From Desmospora activa DSM 45169 (GTDB lineage: Bacteria; Bacillota; Bacilli; Thermoactinomycetales; DSM-45169): a stretch of 64,000 bases of DNA. The position numbers and the translations under genes were made by a program. The notes beneath the pieces were generated by a model. The model worked only from the letters and a program-made list of their open reading frames with translations. It had not been told where the DNA came from and made no database searches. The stretch's first letter is position 1. Each line of letters begins with the position of its first letter. The stretch covers positions 434,001 through 498,000 of the forward strand of contig NZ_PZZP01000002.1 of the NCBI RefSeq assembly GCF_003046315.1, written 5' to 3'. This document shows positions 1 to 7,896 of the stretch, in pieces.

Positions 1-1
1 C

Positions 2-307
2 AAAGTGGAAAAAGTTTTGAACGGAGAGCTGCAACAAGAAGAGATCACCGTTTTGGAAACAGGTGGTTTTGACGGAAAAAACCATCTGACGATGGAACAC
101 AACCGCGTAATGGACACCTCTGACCGCTATATTTTATTCCTGGAGAAATATGAAGGCTCTGTCGTTGAGAATGATGCTTACGTAATCACTGGGGCATATC
201 AAGGTAGGTTTAAGGTAAACGGTGATCAGCTGGAACCCGCTGAACATGTCAGCAAAGGTTTGGACAACATCGACAGCAAACAGGAGCTGTTGACCAATAT
301 CAAATAA
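2..307 (+). CDS. Partial hypothetical protein (C-terminal part), Bacillus lipoprotein-like
   Basis: The reading frame is already open at the window edge, so only the last ~101 residues are seen and the true start lies upstream; the GTG at position 5 is not a convincing start. The visible part has the pattern of a common family of small Bacillales secreted or lipoprotein-like proteins: a VEKVLNG strand, ITVLETGG, an acidic stretch, YILFLEKYE, then a YVITGAYQGRF strand. From memory such proteins are probably beta-rich, but I cannot name a function. No signal peptide can be assessed because the N-terminus is missing. A terminator-like hairpin follows about 80 bases after the stop, which fits this being the last gene of its unit. 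Confidence 0.6.
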   Translation, partial: KVEKVLNGELQQEEITVLETGGFDGKNHLTMEHNRVMDTSDRYILFLEKYEGSVVENDAYVITGAYQGRFKVNGDQLEPAEHVSKGLDNIDSKQELLTNIK

Positions 308-385
308 TTGGATAGGTGAACAGTTATGGCGATCCGTAGAAAAAACCCGCCCGGCAGCGGACGGATCACCGTGACAGGCTGTTTG

Positions 386-419
386 GAACCGGGGTGTGGC
401 AGCACTCCGGTTCTTTTTT
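386..419 (+). terminator. Rho-independent terminator
   Basis: GAACCGG-G-GTG pairs with CAC-T-CCGGTTC across a 6-base loop and is followed directly by six T residues. It lies about 80 bases after the partial gene at the window start. Confidence 0.8.
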
Positions 420-794
420 GTCTGCATAATCATGGTATCACAGGAATCAAACTGTGATCCAGCTGAAAAAATGCCATAAATTTAGTACGACGGGAATATT
501 ACTCTTGCAATAAAATATCGATTTTAATATAGTGCCTTAGGGGGGGTATAAGCGAGAAGCGCAGAGAAAAATAGAAGCAATCGCTTTTTGATCACACTAT
601 CCTATTTTTAATCACCTTTACACTGACATCGCTGGGGGCGGATGAACAATAATCCTTAAACCTAATGGTTTCCCTATAATAAGGATAGAACTGAGTAGCG
701 CTTCTCCCTCCACATCGCACTCACTCCCTACTCATATCATCCTCAAATGCACAACCCTACCTTTTGACCCCTCTCTTACGAAAGGAGTGTAAGC
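420..794. other. Intergenic region without recognisable gene
   Basis: About 370 bases, AT-rich at first and CT-rich near the end. I see a short inverted pair ATCCTTA / TAAGGAT near 652-686 with a TATAAT-like hexamer between the arms, but no convincing -35 box, no riboswitch signature and no ORF with a ribosome-binding site. It presumably carries the promoter of the transporter gene that follows. Confidence 0.4.
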
Positions 795-2327
795 ATGGAA
801 GAAACAAAACGAAAAGGATTTGTGACTCGTTTTTTGGACATGATTGAATGGGTCGGAAACAAACTTCCCCATCCGATCACCTTATTCGCCATTCTCGCGT
901 TATTGGTTATTCTTGCGTCCGGCCTATTTTCCGCCATGAATTTATCGGTGGATAATCCGGCGGAACCGGGAGAGACAGTAACGGTAAAAAATCTGTTGAG
1001 CGGTGAAGGTGTCGCCTTTATCTTCACCAGTATGGTGGACAATTTTATCAATTTTGCTCCATTGGGTGTGGTACTGGCTACCATGATCGGCATCGGACTA
1101 GCTGAGCGCACCGGCTTAATCAGCGCCCTGTTGCGTGGATTTGTCACCTCTGTGCCCAACCGCTTAATCACACTGGGATTGGTTTTTGCCGGCATTATGT
1201 CCAGCGTTGCCTCCGATGCCGGTTATGTCGTATTGCCGCCCCTTGGCGCCGTCATTTTCGCGGCGATGGGTCGACATCCCTTGGCCGGTCTGGCTGCTGC
1301 TTTTGCCGGTGTATCCGCCGGCTTTAGCGCCAACTTATTTCTATCGGCCACCGATCCTATGCTGGGCTCCCTTACCCAGGAAGCAGCCGCCACCCTTGAT
1401 CCTGCCTATGCGGAAACGATCAACTTTGCCATGAATTATTATTTTATCGCCGCTTCCGTCTTCTTTCTTACGATTGTCGGTACCTTTGTTACGGAAAAAA
1501 TCGTGGAACCGCGCTTAGGCGCATATAAAGGTGAAGTGAGTGGCAGCATCGAAGGGCTAAAGCCGGAAGAGAAAAAAGGGATCGTCGGTGCAGGGATTGC
1601 GCTATTAATCTCCGCCGGTCTGATGTCGCTTTTAATCTTGCCAGAATGGGGACCGATGCGTGGTGAAGGGGAAAGCCCCATTATCGACTCTCCCTTTATG
1701 CACTCGCTGGCCGTAGTGATTCTGATTTTGTTCTTCATCCCAGGGCTGGTTTACGGAATGATCACCAAAGCCATTCGCAGCGATAAAGATGTAGCGGATC
1801 AGTTGTCTGATACGATGGCCACCATGGGGATGTTTATTGTGCTGGCTTTTACCGCCGGTCAGTTTGTCGCATACTTTAACGAAACCAACATGGGGCTGAT
1901 CCTCGCCGTCAACGGAGCCCAGTTTTTGGAGAACATCCAGTTGACCGGTATCCCATTGGTATTGGCTTTTATCGTGGTAACCGGTTTTATCAACCTCTTC
2001 ATCGGTAGCGCCTCCGCCAAATGGGCCGTGATGGCACCGGTCTTTGTACCAATGATGATGCAGCTCGGCTATTCTCCCGAATTGACACAGATGGCTTACC
2101 GGGTCGCCGATTCCACCACCAACATCATCACACCATTGATGACCTACTTTGCCATCATTATCGCCTTCGCCCAAAAATACGATAAAAAGATGGGCATCGG
2201 CACACTCATCTCCACCATGTTGCCCTACTCCATCGTCTTCACCATCGCCTGGACCCTGATGTTGATCGTCTGGATGTTCCTCGGAATCGACCTCGGTCCT
2301 GGTTCACCGATTGAGTATAGTAAATGA
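795..2327 (+). CDS. abgT: AbgT-family transporter
   Basis: Polytopic inner-membrane protein of 510 residues, the usual size for the AbgT (p-aminobenzoyl-glutamate transporter) family. The N-terminus has the family's FLDMIEWVGNKLPHP motif before the first membrane segment; later come the SSVASDAGYVVLPPL segment and, near the C-terminus, SASAKWAVMAPVFVPMM and DSTTNIITPL, all typical of the family. Around a dozen hydrophobic segments can be seen. The family includes importers of aminobenzoyl-glutamate and drug (sulfonamide) exporters, so the substrate is not settled. AAAGGAG at 781-787 fixes the ATG. It is a single-gene unit closed by the terminator at 2372, with no abgAB hydrolase genes beside it. 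Confidence 0.9.
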   Translation: MEETKRKGFVTRFLDMIEWVGNKLPHPITLFAILALLVILASGLFSAMNLSVDNPAEPGETVTVKNLLSGEGVAFIFTSMVDNFINFAPLGVVLATMIGIGLAERTGLISALLRGFVTSVPNRLITLGLVFAGIMSSVASDAGYVVLPPLGAVIFAAMGRHPLAGLAAAFAGVSAGFSANLFLSATDPMLGSLTQEAAATLDPAYAETINFAMNYYFIAASVFFLTIVGTFVTEKIVEPRLGAYKGEVSGSIEGLKPEEKKGIVGAGIALLISAGLMSLLILPEWGPMRGEGESPIIDSPFMHSLAVVILILFFIPGLVYGMITKAIRSDKDVADQLSDTMATMGMFIVLAFTAGQFVAYFNETNMGLILAVNGAQFLENIQLTGIPLVLAFIVVTGFINLFIGSASAKWAVMAPVFVPMMMQLGYSPELTQMAYRVADSTTNIITPLMTYFAIIIAFAQKYDKKMGIGTLISTMLPYSIVFTIAWTLMLIVWMFLGIDLGPGSPIEYSK

Positions 2328-2371
2328 TTGGCGGATTAGAGTGATCGAACCCTGAAAAACGTTCATCAAAA

Positions 2372-2407
2372 AACAGCCTAGGACATGAAGTTCAAGGCTG
2401 TTTTTTT
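2372..2407 (+). terminator. Rho-independent terminator after the AbgT-type gene
   Basis: AACAGCCT and AGGCTGTT form an 8-bp stem around a 15-base loop, followed by a run of T. It lies 45 bases after the transporter stop codon. Confidence 0.85.
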
Positions 2408-2652
2408 ACGGAAATACGAGTGGATTAGTCTAACCCTGAGTGGTAAACATCAGCCATCGTTTGATCTCTGCCAATATCACTTCCCCCAAGATATCACTAA
2501 CTTACTTGAGAATCTGTCATCGAATCTTAAAAAACAAACAAGGAATAGGGCTGATTGTTCTCTTGGTACTTTTGAAACAACTTTTCAAAGTACCGCTTCA
2601 TCTCTTTTTTTTATTTTCTGCCTCTTTCCTATATAAAGCTTTTCAACACACA

Positions 2653-3441
2653 TCAACTCTCCAATAATCGAATGCCTTTTTCCTTCATATACCCATCAAT
2701 ATATTCTTGAAATTCCTTAAGAAAAGCATCAACATCAATGGTACGGTTCATCAATTCCTCTTCATAAAACTGAACCTGGATTTTACCGGAACCAATCTCG
2801 TTAACATTCTGCTCCCCCAGCTCTCGTATCAAATAATTCATTACCACTTCCTGCGGAACATATTGTTGAAACTTCTTCGTCAGTTCCAACACTTCATCCT
2901 TTACCGTCAGATTTGCCGATGTATCCTGTACTTTTTCATACAGCTCCCACGGTCGGTATAAAAAACACGGCTCACCAATAAAGGCACTCCATTTATCCCC
3001 GACCCATAGCTCCCTTACTTCCGGAATGTGTGCAATATCCACCATCACTTCAAGCAACTGTTCCGTCCGTTGTCGATTGATATTGGGATCCTCTGTCTGA
3101 AAGGGGCGGGAACCTTCATATTCTTCAATAACCATAATTCGTTTGCTGATCTTCAACCGATTGACATATACTTCGTCGGTGACGGTGGGGTTGTAAAAGG
3201 TAGATTCAAAAAGTTGATAATACCCCTGTTCAATGTTCTCCCTTACTATTTGTTCAAATTCATCTGCTGTAATCTCGCCCCTATAAGGTTTATTAATAGG
3301 GAAATATTTACTCCCATATACCTTTCTAATAGGTCCCCAATGATTTACCAACTTCTTTGTTATCTGAATTCCTACTTCTTGATAATCGCCACCAATATAC
3401 GATCCCCAAAAAGTAGAAGCCAGATCATTCAACTGTTCCAT
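2653..3441 (-). CDS. Hypothetical protein, possible immunity partner of the adjacent toxin remnant
   Basis: Soluble protein of 262 residues with no signal peptide or membrane segment. I do not recognise its family. It is acidic and rich in aromatic residues, with a WGSYIGGDYQEV segment near the N-terminus and a helical C-terminal half. A GGGGTGA ribosome-binding site lies eight bases before the ATG. Its start is only 15 bases after the end of the extended reading frame of the toxin-like gene (3457-4107), and a short gap between a toxin 3' end and the next gene is the usual layout of polymorphic toxin and immunity pairs. The immunity role is inferred from position only. Confidence 0.6.
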   Translation of the reverse strand: MEQLNDLASTFWGSYIGGDYQEVGIQITKKLVNHWGPIRKVYGSKYFPINKPYRGEITADEFEQIVRENIEQGYYQLFESTFYNPTVTDEVYVNRLKISKRIMVIEEYEGSRPFQTEDPNINRQRTEQLLEVMVDIAHIPEVRELWVGDKWSAFIGEPCFLYRPWELYEKVQDTSANLTVKDEVLELTKKFQQYVPQEVVMNYLIRELGEQNVNEIGSGKIQVQFYEEELMNRTIDVDAFLKEFQEYIDGYMKEKGIRLLES

Positions 3442-3456
3442 ACGACTTTCACCCCA

Positions 3457-4107
3457 TTAATTGTTTCTTCTACCCCATTCAACCCATCTCACTTCAATCT
3501 GAAATCCAGCCTCCTCAAATCCTCGTTGAATACTGTCGATAGCTTCACGTGGTGCGTGATTGGGAACTTTAAGCATATATCGTATCTCTGCATTACTATC
3601 TGTAATACCCAACTCCCGTGCAAGAGGAAATCAATCTAGATTCTGTTGCAAATACTCCACAGATCGATGATGTTTAATCATTTGGATGTGCATCATCCTA
3701 CTTGAATTCGGACCTGTATTTTTTCTAAATCCATTATCCATCATTTCAGTAGGATCAAGGTCAGCATAACGATTAAAATCATCTCTACTCCACATCTTTG
3801 CTTCCTCAATAATAGTAATCTTACCATCTTCAATCACCATGTCATCAGGTATCCCCAGATCACCTCTTAGATCAGGATTTTCCCCCCTAGCAGTATTACC
3901 GACACTTCTAAATAACCGACTTGTATCCTCTGTTCCAACACTTCCGGGCAAAGGATCATGTCGTTCAAAAGAGGCGTGACCTCGGTTGTTAGATCCTCCT
4001 CCCCCCGCACCACCGGAACCCCCACTCCGACTGGATTGCCTTACATCCGGCTGGTTCCAGTCCATGCGCATCCCAGTACCGGCTTCCTGCACCTGTCGTC
4101 CCGGCAT
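3457..4107 (-). pseudogene. Polymorphic-toxin remnant with PD-(D/E)xK-like nuclease motif and in-frame TGA
   Basis: The frame opens with a Gly/Ser-rich linker (about residues 28-40), followed by a domain containing IPDDMVIEDGK...IIEEAK (about residues 86-104). That is the D...ExK layout of PD-(D/E)xK nucleases. A TGA stop at 3631-3633 ends the frame at residue 158. The same frame continues without further stops for 57 more codons, beginning FPLARELGITD and ending with TAA at 3457-3459, and that extension reads like normal protein. Upstream, codons for TWKW precede the first ATG and a TAA lies a few codons before them, so the N-terminal delivery part is missing. I read it as the decayed C-terminal end of a larger secreted toxin. 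A sequencing error at the TGA cannot be excluded. Confidence 0.65.
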
Positions 4108-4194
4108 CCATTTCCATGTTACCCTTTAAGGTACAACTGAATCGCTTACAGCTTCAGCTCTTTTGAATACGCTCTTCGAATTTTCCCCATAACA

Positions 4195-4235
4195 AAATCC
4201 CCTCCAAGTATACGATAAGGGGTTTGCTTTTTCTT
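4195..4235 (+). terminator. Possible terminator-like hairpin
   Basis: AAATCCCCT pairs with AGGGGTTT (one bulged T), followed by GCTTTTTC. It lies between the toxin remnant and the GC-rich membrane gene. No plus-strand gene ends just upstream, so its role is unclear. Confidence 0.35.
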
Positions 4236-4385
4236 GTATACCTAAAGGGGGTAGTACTATCAATGAAACCGCTTTTTTGTGTGATCTATAAGATCCGTGC
4301 CCCACACCTCATCGTTGTCAGCAATGCGCTCACACCGGATAGTCCAATCTTCGGAAAGAAGGGAGAGAAAGAGCCTTCACTGGTG

Positions 4386-5066
4386 CTACGGACGGACAGT
4401 AGAGAAGAGGTCCGGCCGGTAGCGGCGTACCCAGTCGCCCATCGGGCCCTCCATCCATCTATCGTCCAATCCGGCCAGTGGAATCGCCACCTCGGGTGCG
4501 CCCGTATCCGGATCACGTGGGGCTCGGGCAAGCAGATCCTTCACCCACTTGGGAGTGTTTTCCGGAATCTGCTGCTGTTCGCCCCAGCCGATCAGCCCAG
4601 AATTGCGCCAGGGTTGTACGGTAAGCTGCGTACCGCTCGGCGTGCCGACACTCGCTCCCGGCTTCGTCATCTCTGTATGGACTTCACCGATACGGACGAT
4701 CCGCTCCCAGCGAAGGCGCACATGGAAACCGTAATCGTCCCACCATTCGACGCCCGCCGGTGACATACGCAGCACCGTGCTGAGGAAACCATGTCGTGAT
4801 TTAAGGTAGAGACGGTACACCAAGAAGGCGGTCGGCACGAGTCCCATCGCCATTCCTGGAAAAAGGCGACCGCCGAACGGCAGCGATCCGAGAGCGATCA
4901 TGATGGCGTAGAAAACCACCAGCAGCGGTACGAATCCCAGGTTAGCCCGTAGCATCATTACCCAAGGGTTGCGGACCCGAAACTCCTGTGCCGAAGGGTC
5001 ACCTGCGAGTGGCCATGGCTGCCTGTTTACCTGATCATCCGTTCGGGCACTTCCTTTATCGCTCAC
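4386..5066 (-). CDS. Hypothetical membrane protein, GC-rich, foreign appearance
   Basis: Protein of 226 residues. A charged N-terminus is followed by two adjacent membrane segments (about residues 38-60 and 68-86), then a soluble part with VEWWDDYGFHVRLRWERI, which resembles the small membrane-anchored PH-like proteins common in actinobacteria. AAGGAAGGGAT just before the ATG is a usable ribosome-binding site. Codon use is strikingly GC-rich compared with the AT-rich genes around it (many GCC, CGG and CCG codons), which suggests acquisition from a high-GC donor. I cannot assign a function. Confidence 0.6.
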   Translation of the reverse strand: MSDKGSARTDDQVNRQPWPLAGDPSAQEFRVRNPWVMMLRANLGFVPLLVVFYAIMIALGSLPFGGRLFPGMAMGLVPTAFLVYRLYLKSRHGFLSTVLRMSPAGVEWWDDYGFHVRLRWERIVRIGEVHTEMTKPGASVGTPSGTQLTVQPWRNSGLIGWGEQQQIPENTPKWVKDLLARAPRDPDTGAPEVAIPLAGLDDRWMEGPMGDWVRRYRPDLFSTVRP

Positions 5067-5091
5067 TCATATCCCTTCCTTTTTACTGGGG

Positions 5092-5200
5092 TCAATGGGC
5101 TAAAATTAACCGCATCACTTATTTAAAATATAAGCATGCTCATCTCTACTTGCAAGCGCTTGGCGTCATCATTGAACACTTGTAATAAAGTCCGTACGAG
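5092..5200 (-). repeat. Direct repeat copy A: remnant of the 3' end of a replication-initiator-like gene
   Basis: About 105 bases that match 6162-6270 at roughly 88% by eye, in the same orientation. On the minus strand it still encodes TLLQVFNDDAKRLQVEMSM followed by two residues and a stop, the same C-terminus as the gene at 6193-7110, and the match continues into the 3' flank. It is therefore the tail of a second, otherwise lost, paralogue. Together the two copies bracket the toxin-antitoxin pair. Confidence 0.8.
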
Positions 5201-5381
5201 ATTACCATTTCGTTGATATAGCAGCTCAGAGACGTTGATTCGCTCGTCTAAAAAAGAAACCTACAGGGCATAAATATTATCAGCATATAATTGTCCTTTA
5301 TCATCAGCTATATTTCCATCTATATAAAGAGCAATAATTTGCACATAATATTGCACAAATGATATCGTGGAGGTGAGCAAA

Positions 5382-5774
5382 ATGTCTATACCAAAGGGGA
5401 AAAGGAAAATGGCGACAGATCTTTCAAAAGTTCAATTGGACAACAAGTTTAGCAAAGAAGAAATCTTGCGTGCCGCAGACCTTCGCAAACTCAGTCAAGA
5501 TCAATTGATCAGACTTCTCCGTTCCCATGACAAGCTAGCATTGTTCTTCCAAAAAGAGGGGATGGAAGCTGTTATGATTCGCTATGAGTTATTTGAAACA
5601 TTGGTCAAAGCAGCCGAATCCATGAACGAACTACTAGAAGATATAGAAATAGCCGAAAGGTACAAGGACCGATTCAACACTTCACCAAAGGAATTTCAGC
5701 AAATCGAAGAATCCACTAAAAATTACCTTCAGAAAATTGCCCAACAGTCACAAGAGGATAAGAATGGGAATTAA
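5382..5774 (+). CDS. Antitoxin of a type II toxin-antitoxin pair (probable)
   Basis: Protein of 130 residues. The ATG at 5382 is chosen because GGAGGTGAG ends four bases before it; the upstream GTG at 5367 would overlap that ribosome-binding site. The protein is charged and mostly helical. A central VMIRYELFETLVKAAESM segment and the following acidic helix resemble the C-terminal arm of Phd/RelB-type antitoxins that wraps the toxin. The stop codon overlaps the start of the next gene by 11 bases, the coupled layout normal for antitoxin-first modules. The exact family is not recognised, so the role rests on partner and layout. The pair probably represses its own promoter; two TTGCACA repeats lie just upstream. 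Confidence 0.65.
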   Translation: MSIPKGKRKMATDLSKVQLDNKFSKEEILRAADLRKLSQDQLIRLLRSHDKLALFFQKEGMEAVMIRYELFETLVKAAESMNELLEDIEIAERYKDRFNTSPKEFQQIEESTKNYLQKIAQQSQEDKNGN

Positions 5775-6096
5775 GCGACATCCGGATTTTGACAAGGATT
5801 TAACTGCCCTTTTCCATCAAGCGATAAACGTTAATGAGATGATTGCATGCGTAGAGAAAGCCTTAAATGAGATTGAAAAGTATCCCGCAGCACAAGCAAC
5901 ATTGAAACGACCACCTTTAAAGGGACTATATAAGAAAAAGTTTTTTTCAGTACTACACCCAGCTGAAAATTTAAAACCAGACCTACGCATTGTATATCAG
6001 TATCTTCCAGAAGAGTCCGTCATCCTTCTCTTTGCGGTTGTTCGAGAGAACAGTTATGGTTCAATCGAACGTCGTGATCAGTCCTCTTTACTATAA
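5764..6096 (+). CDS. RelE/ParE-superfamily toxin (probable)
   Basis: Protein of 110 residues starting at ATG 5764, with AGAGGA six bases upstream, inside the end of the antitoxin gene. It begins KRHPDFDKDL and has a helical middle, a basic loop (RPPLKGLYKKKF) and a C-terminal strand pair PDLRIVYQY...VILLFAVVREN. That is the order of elements in RelE/ParE-fold toxins, which either cut mRNA on the ribosome or poison gyrase; the sequence does not tell which. It ends 66 bases before repeat copy B. The whole module sits between two copies of the tail of a replication-initiator-like gene. Confidence 0.7.
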   Translation: MGIKRHPDFDKDLTALFHQAINVNEMIACVEKALNEIEKYPAAQATLKRPPLKGLYKKKFFSVLHPAENLKPDLRIVYQYLPEESVILLFAVVRENSYGSIERRDQSSLL

Positions 6097-6161
6097 CGAC
6101 CATTGAATCTATTCGGGATGAGCTTGGGATTGTATCGAAAATATTAAAATTGATCGAAAGG

Positions 6162-6270
6162 CCAATGGGCTAAAGTTAACCGCATCATTTATTCAAAACG
6201 GAAGCATACTCATCTCTACTTGCAAACGCTTGGCGTCATCATTGAACACTTGTAGCAATGTCCCATAGAG
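6162..6270 (-). repeat. Direct repeat copy B: 3' end of the intact replication-initiator-like gene
   Basis: Partner of copy A at 5092-5200. It spans the 3' flank and the last ~25 codons of the gene at 6193-7110. Most differences between the copies are silent or conservative, so both were once under coding selection. Confidence 0.8.
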
Positions 6271-7110
6271 AAGCGCCCCAAAATCTTTACGGATCGTGCC
6301 AAATTTCGCTGCACCGACGGCCGATTTTGTCCGGCTTAGTATCTGGGAGAGAAACCACTCATCCTGTAATACGGTTTCTAGACTGTAAAACTCCGTTATT
6401 TGACTTTTGCGATACGCCAGCAGTACTTTTGACCAGGCAAAAGCAACAAACCGTGGAGAACTCCCCATTGGAACAATCGCTCGACAAAATGACGGTGGGA
6501 TATTATATCCCGCATAACTGTAGTCCATCTCTTCTTCTGTTGATTCTCGGAACAAACCGTCTCTATCGTCATACGTAATACGTTTTTTCTTTAACGGAGC
6601 CTTGTGACTAGTATTAGAATGATTCTGAGTTTTTACGCCAAAATTCGACAGCTTCTCCCTTGTCTCCAACCTTTTTCCCTCATCGGTACGGGCGATCATT
6701 GACGGGCAATCACCCGGGTGATCAGTCGCCCCATCATCGGCGTCTTCTACCTGGTTCGGAACCGCATCTGGGGTAAACACGATCAGATTAGCACCATTTC
6801 CGCCCCTTTTGGGACGGATATACGGCACCCGCTGCAGGAAACCCAGCCGCTCCATCTTTGCCAGACTTCGCCGGACTGTCGCCGTCCCCTTATCCAAGGC
6901 TTGTCCAATTGTGGCTATCTTCTGCCCAAACACCCCAAAATATTTGACCGAATAGCGGCTCATGTAATCCAACAAAATCCGATCCGTCTCGTTCAACTGG
7001 TCGGCAAAATAGTACCGAACCCCTCTGATAAATGCGTTAAACTGCTCCACACTATCAAAGCGTGAAGATTGGGCCATCTCGGCGTAGTATACACTTGTCG
7101 GTTGATTCAC
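6193..7110 (-). CDS. Replication-initiator-like winged-helix protein
   Basis: Protein of 305 residues. The GTG at 7110 is preferred because GGGGGGAG lies five bases upstream; a longer frame to 7176 would begin inside the leader inverted repeat. Residues ~45-100 look like a helix-turn-helix of the kind seen in phage and plasmid replication initiators: ETDRILLDYMSRYSVKYFGVFG, then KIATIGQALDKGTATVRRSLAKMERLGFL. A charged linker and a conserved-looking C-terminal helical region (FRESTEEEMDYSYAG..., FAWSKVLLAYRK) follow. Such genes occur on the chromosomes of Thermoactinomycetaceae and Bacillus relatives, often as plasmid or ICE relics. No origin iterons were found nearby. Function is inferred from general layout only. 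Confidence 0.55.
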   Translation of the reverse strand: MNQPTSVYYAEMAQSSRFDSVEQFNAFIRGVRYYFADQLNETDRILLDYMSRYSVKYFGVFGQKIATIGQALDKGTATVRRSLAKMERLGFLQRVPYIRPKRGGNGANLIVFTPDAVPNQVEDADDGATDHPGDCPSMIARTDEGKRLETREKLSNFGVKTQNHSNTSHKAPLKKKRITYDDRDGLFRESTEEEMDYSYAGYNIPPSFCRAIVPMGSSPRFVAFAWSKVLLAYRKSQITEFYSLETVLQDEWFLSQILSRTKSAVGAAKFGTIRKDFGALLYGTLLQVFNDDAKRLQVEMSMLPF

Positions 7111-7133
7111 CTTTCTCCCCCCGTTATTGGCGG

Positions 7134-7264
7134 AAAGAAAGCCGACCAGACACAAAATTTGTATAAAGCCTTGCAAGTCCGAATCTTTTTCGGTATCATG
7201 AAGGCAACTTAGGTTTTGTTAGAGTTTTGTGTCTGGCGCTCGGCAATGGCCGGGGGCTTTCTTT
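7134..7264 (-). promoter_or_regulatory. Long inverted repeat in the leader of the replication-initiator-like gene
   Basis: Two perfect arm pairs are nested: AAAGAAAGCC (7134-7143) with GGCTTTCTTT (7255-7264), and CCAGACACAAAA (7146-7157) with TTTTGTGTCTGG (7225-7236). Between the inner arms lies a small hairpin, CCGAA / TTCGG (7179-7193). In a minus-strand transcript this would form a ~130-base folded leader ending just before the GGGGGGAG ribosome-binding site, which suggests attenuation or antisense control of translation. This is inferred from pairing only. Confidence 0.6.
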
Positions 7265-7387
7265 TTGCCCGCTTGTCATTATAACGCTGTAACGCTGTTA
7301 TGTTTCAGTTAAAAATATACACTATAGAATTTCATTAGTCAATGAATTCTGTCCCTTTAGGAATTATGAATGAAAGGGGATCAAAGT

Positions 7388-7606
7388 GTGGGGAAAATAC
7401 GTGTCGTCCTGCGGGATACATTGAACGAACTGGGTATGACACAAAAAGAACTTGCTCAACGTACCCAAATTAGGGAATCTACAATCAGCTTGTTAACCCG
7501 AGATGCGGGGTCCTCAGTCAATAAGGAAATTCTCGCCAGAGTAATGGATGCACTTGAGATTGACGATATACGGAAGATTATTAAGTATGAGCCGGACGAG
7601 AAATAA
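7388..7606 (+). CDS. XRE-family (Cro/C1-type) transcriptional regulator
   Basis: Small protein of 72 residues, essentially one helix-turn-helix domain: RDTLNELGMTQKELAQRT (first helices), then RESTISLLTRD (recognition helix) and NKEILARVMDALEI. It would bind DNA as a dimer and has no effector domain. The GTG at 7388 is chosen because AAAGGGG lies eight bases before it; the ATG at 7370 has no ribosome-binding site. It is a single-gene unit with its own strong terminator. A Tyr-free recognition helix and short length are usual for phage- or element-borne XRE proteins. Confidence 0.8.
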   Translation: MGKIRVVLRDTLNELGMTQKELAQRTQIRESTISLLTRDAGSSVNKEILARVMDALEIDDIRKIIKYEPDEK

Positions 7607-7620
7607 ATCCGTACAATAAA

Positions 7621-7660
7621 AACCCAGCGAAGACTTGATTCCTTCGCTGGGTTTTTATTT
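7621..7660 (+). terminator. Rho-independent terminator after the XRE gene
   Basis: AACCCAGCGAAG and CTTCGCTGGGTT form a perfect 12-bp stem with a 9-base loop, followed by a T-rich tail. Confidence 0.95.
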
Positions 7661-7896
7661 TAGCCCTATCGTGCTTCCGTATAAAAAGGGAGAGCGGTTG
7701 GTGTTTAGTTTCACTATAATAAAAGCAAGCCAAGCAAGTTTGTAAAGGAGAAAAAACGACGGCTTTCTTATCCGTTCGATCCGCCTGAGGCTACAAGGCT
7801 TTGTCATTAACCTCGACACCCTTAAGGGTACCCATCTTTTAGCTTAAGTTACTCCCAGGTAAGTTTAGGATCTAAGTATCCAGTTCCATAGAAATA

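Noticed and set aside
2385-2667. Two short plus-strand ORFs after the AbgT-type gene
   Set aside because: They start within or right after the terminator hairpin, lack ribosome-binding sites and have low-complexity Phe/Ser-rich ends.
3460-3640. Frameshift in the toxin remnant
   Set aside because: Direct codon reading shows the downstream part is in the same frame; the interruption is a TGA codon, not a shift.
4224-4763. Plus-strand ORF of 179 codons
   Set aside because: It lies mostly antisense to the GC-rich membrane gene; its open frame is a by-product of GC-rich codon use, and its sequence lacks domain character.
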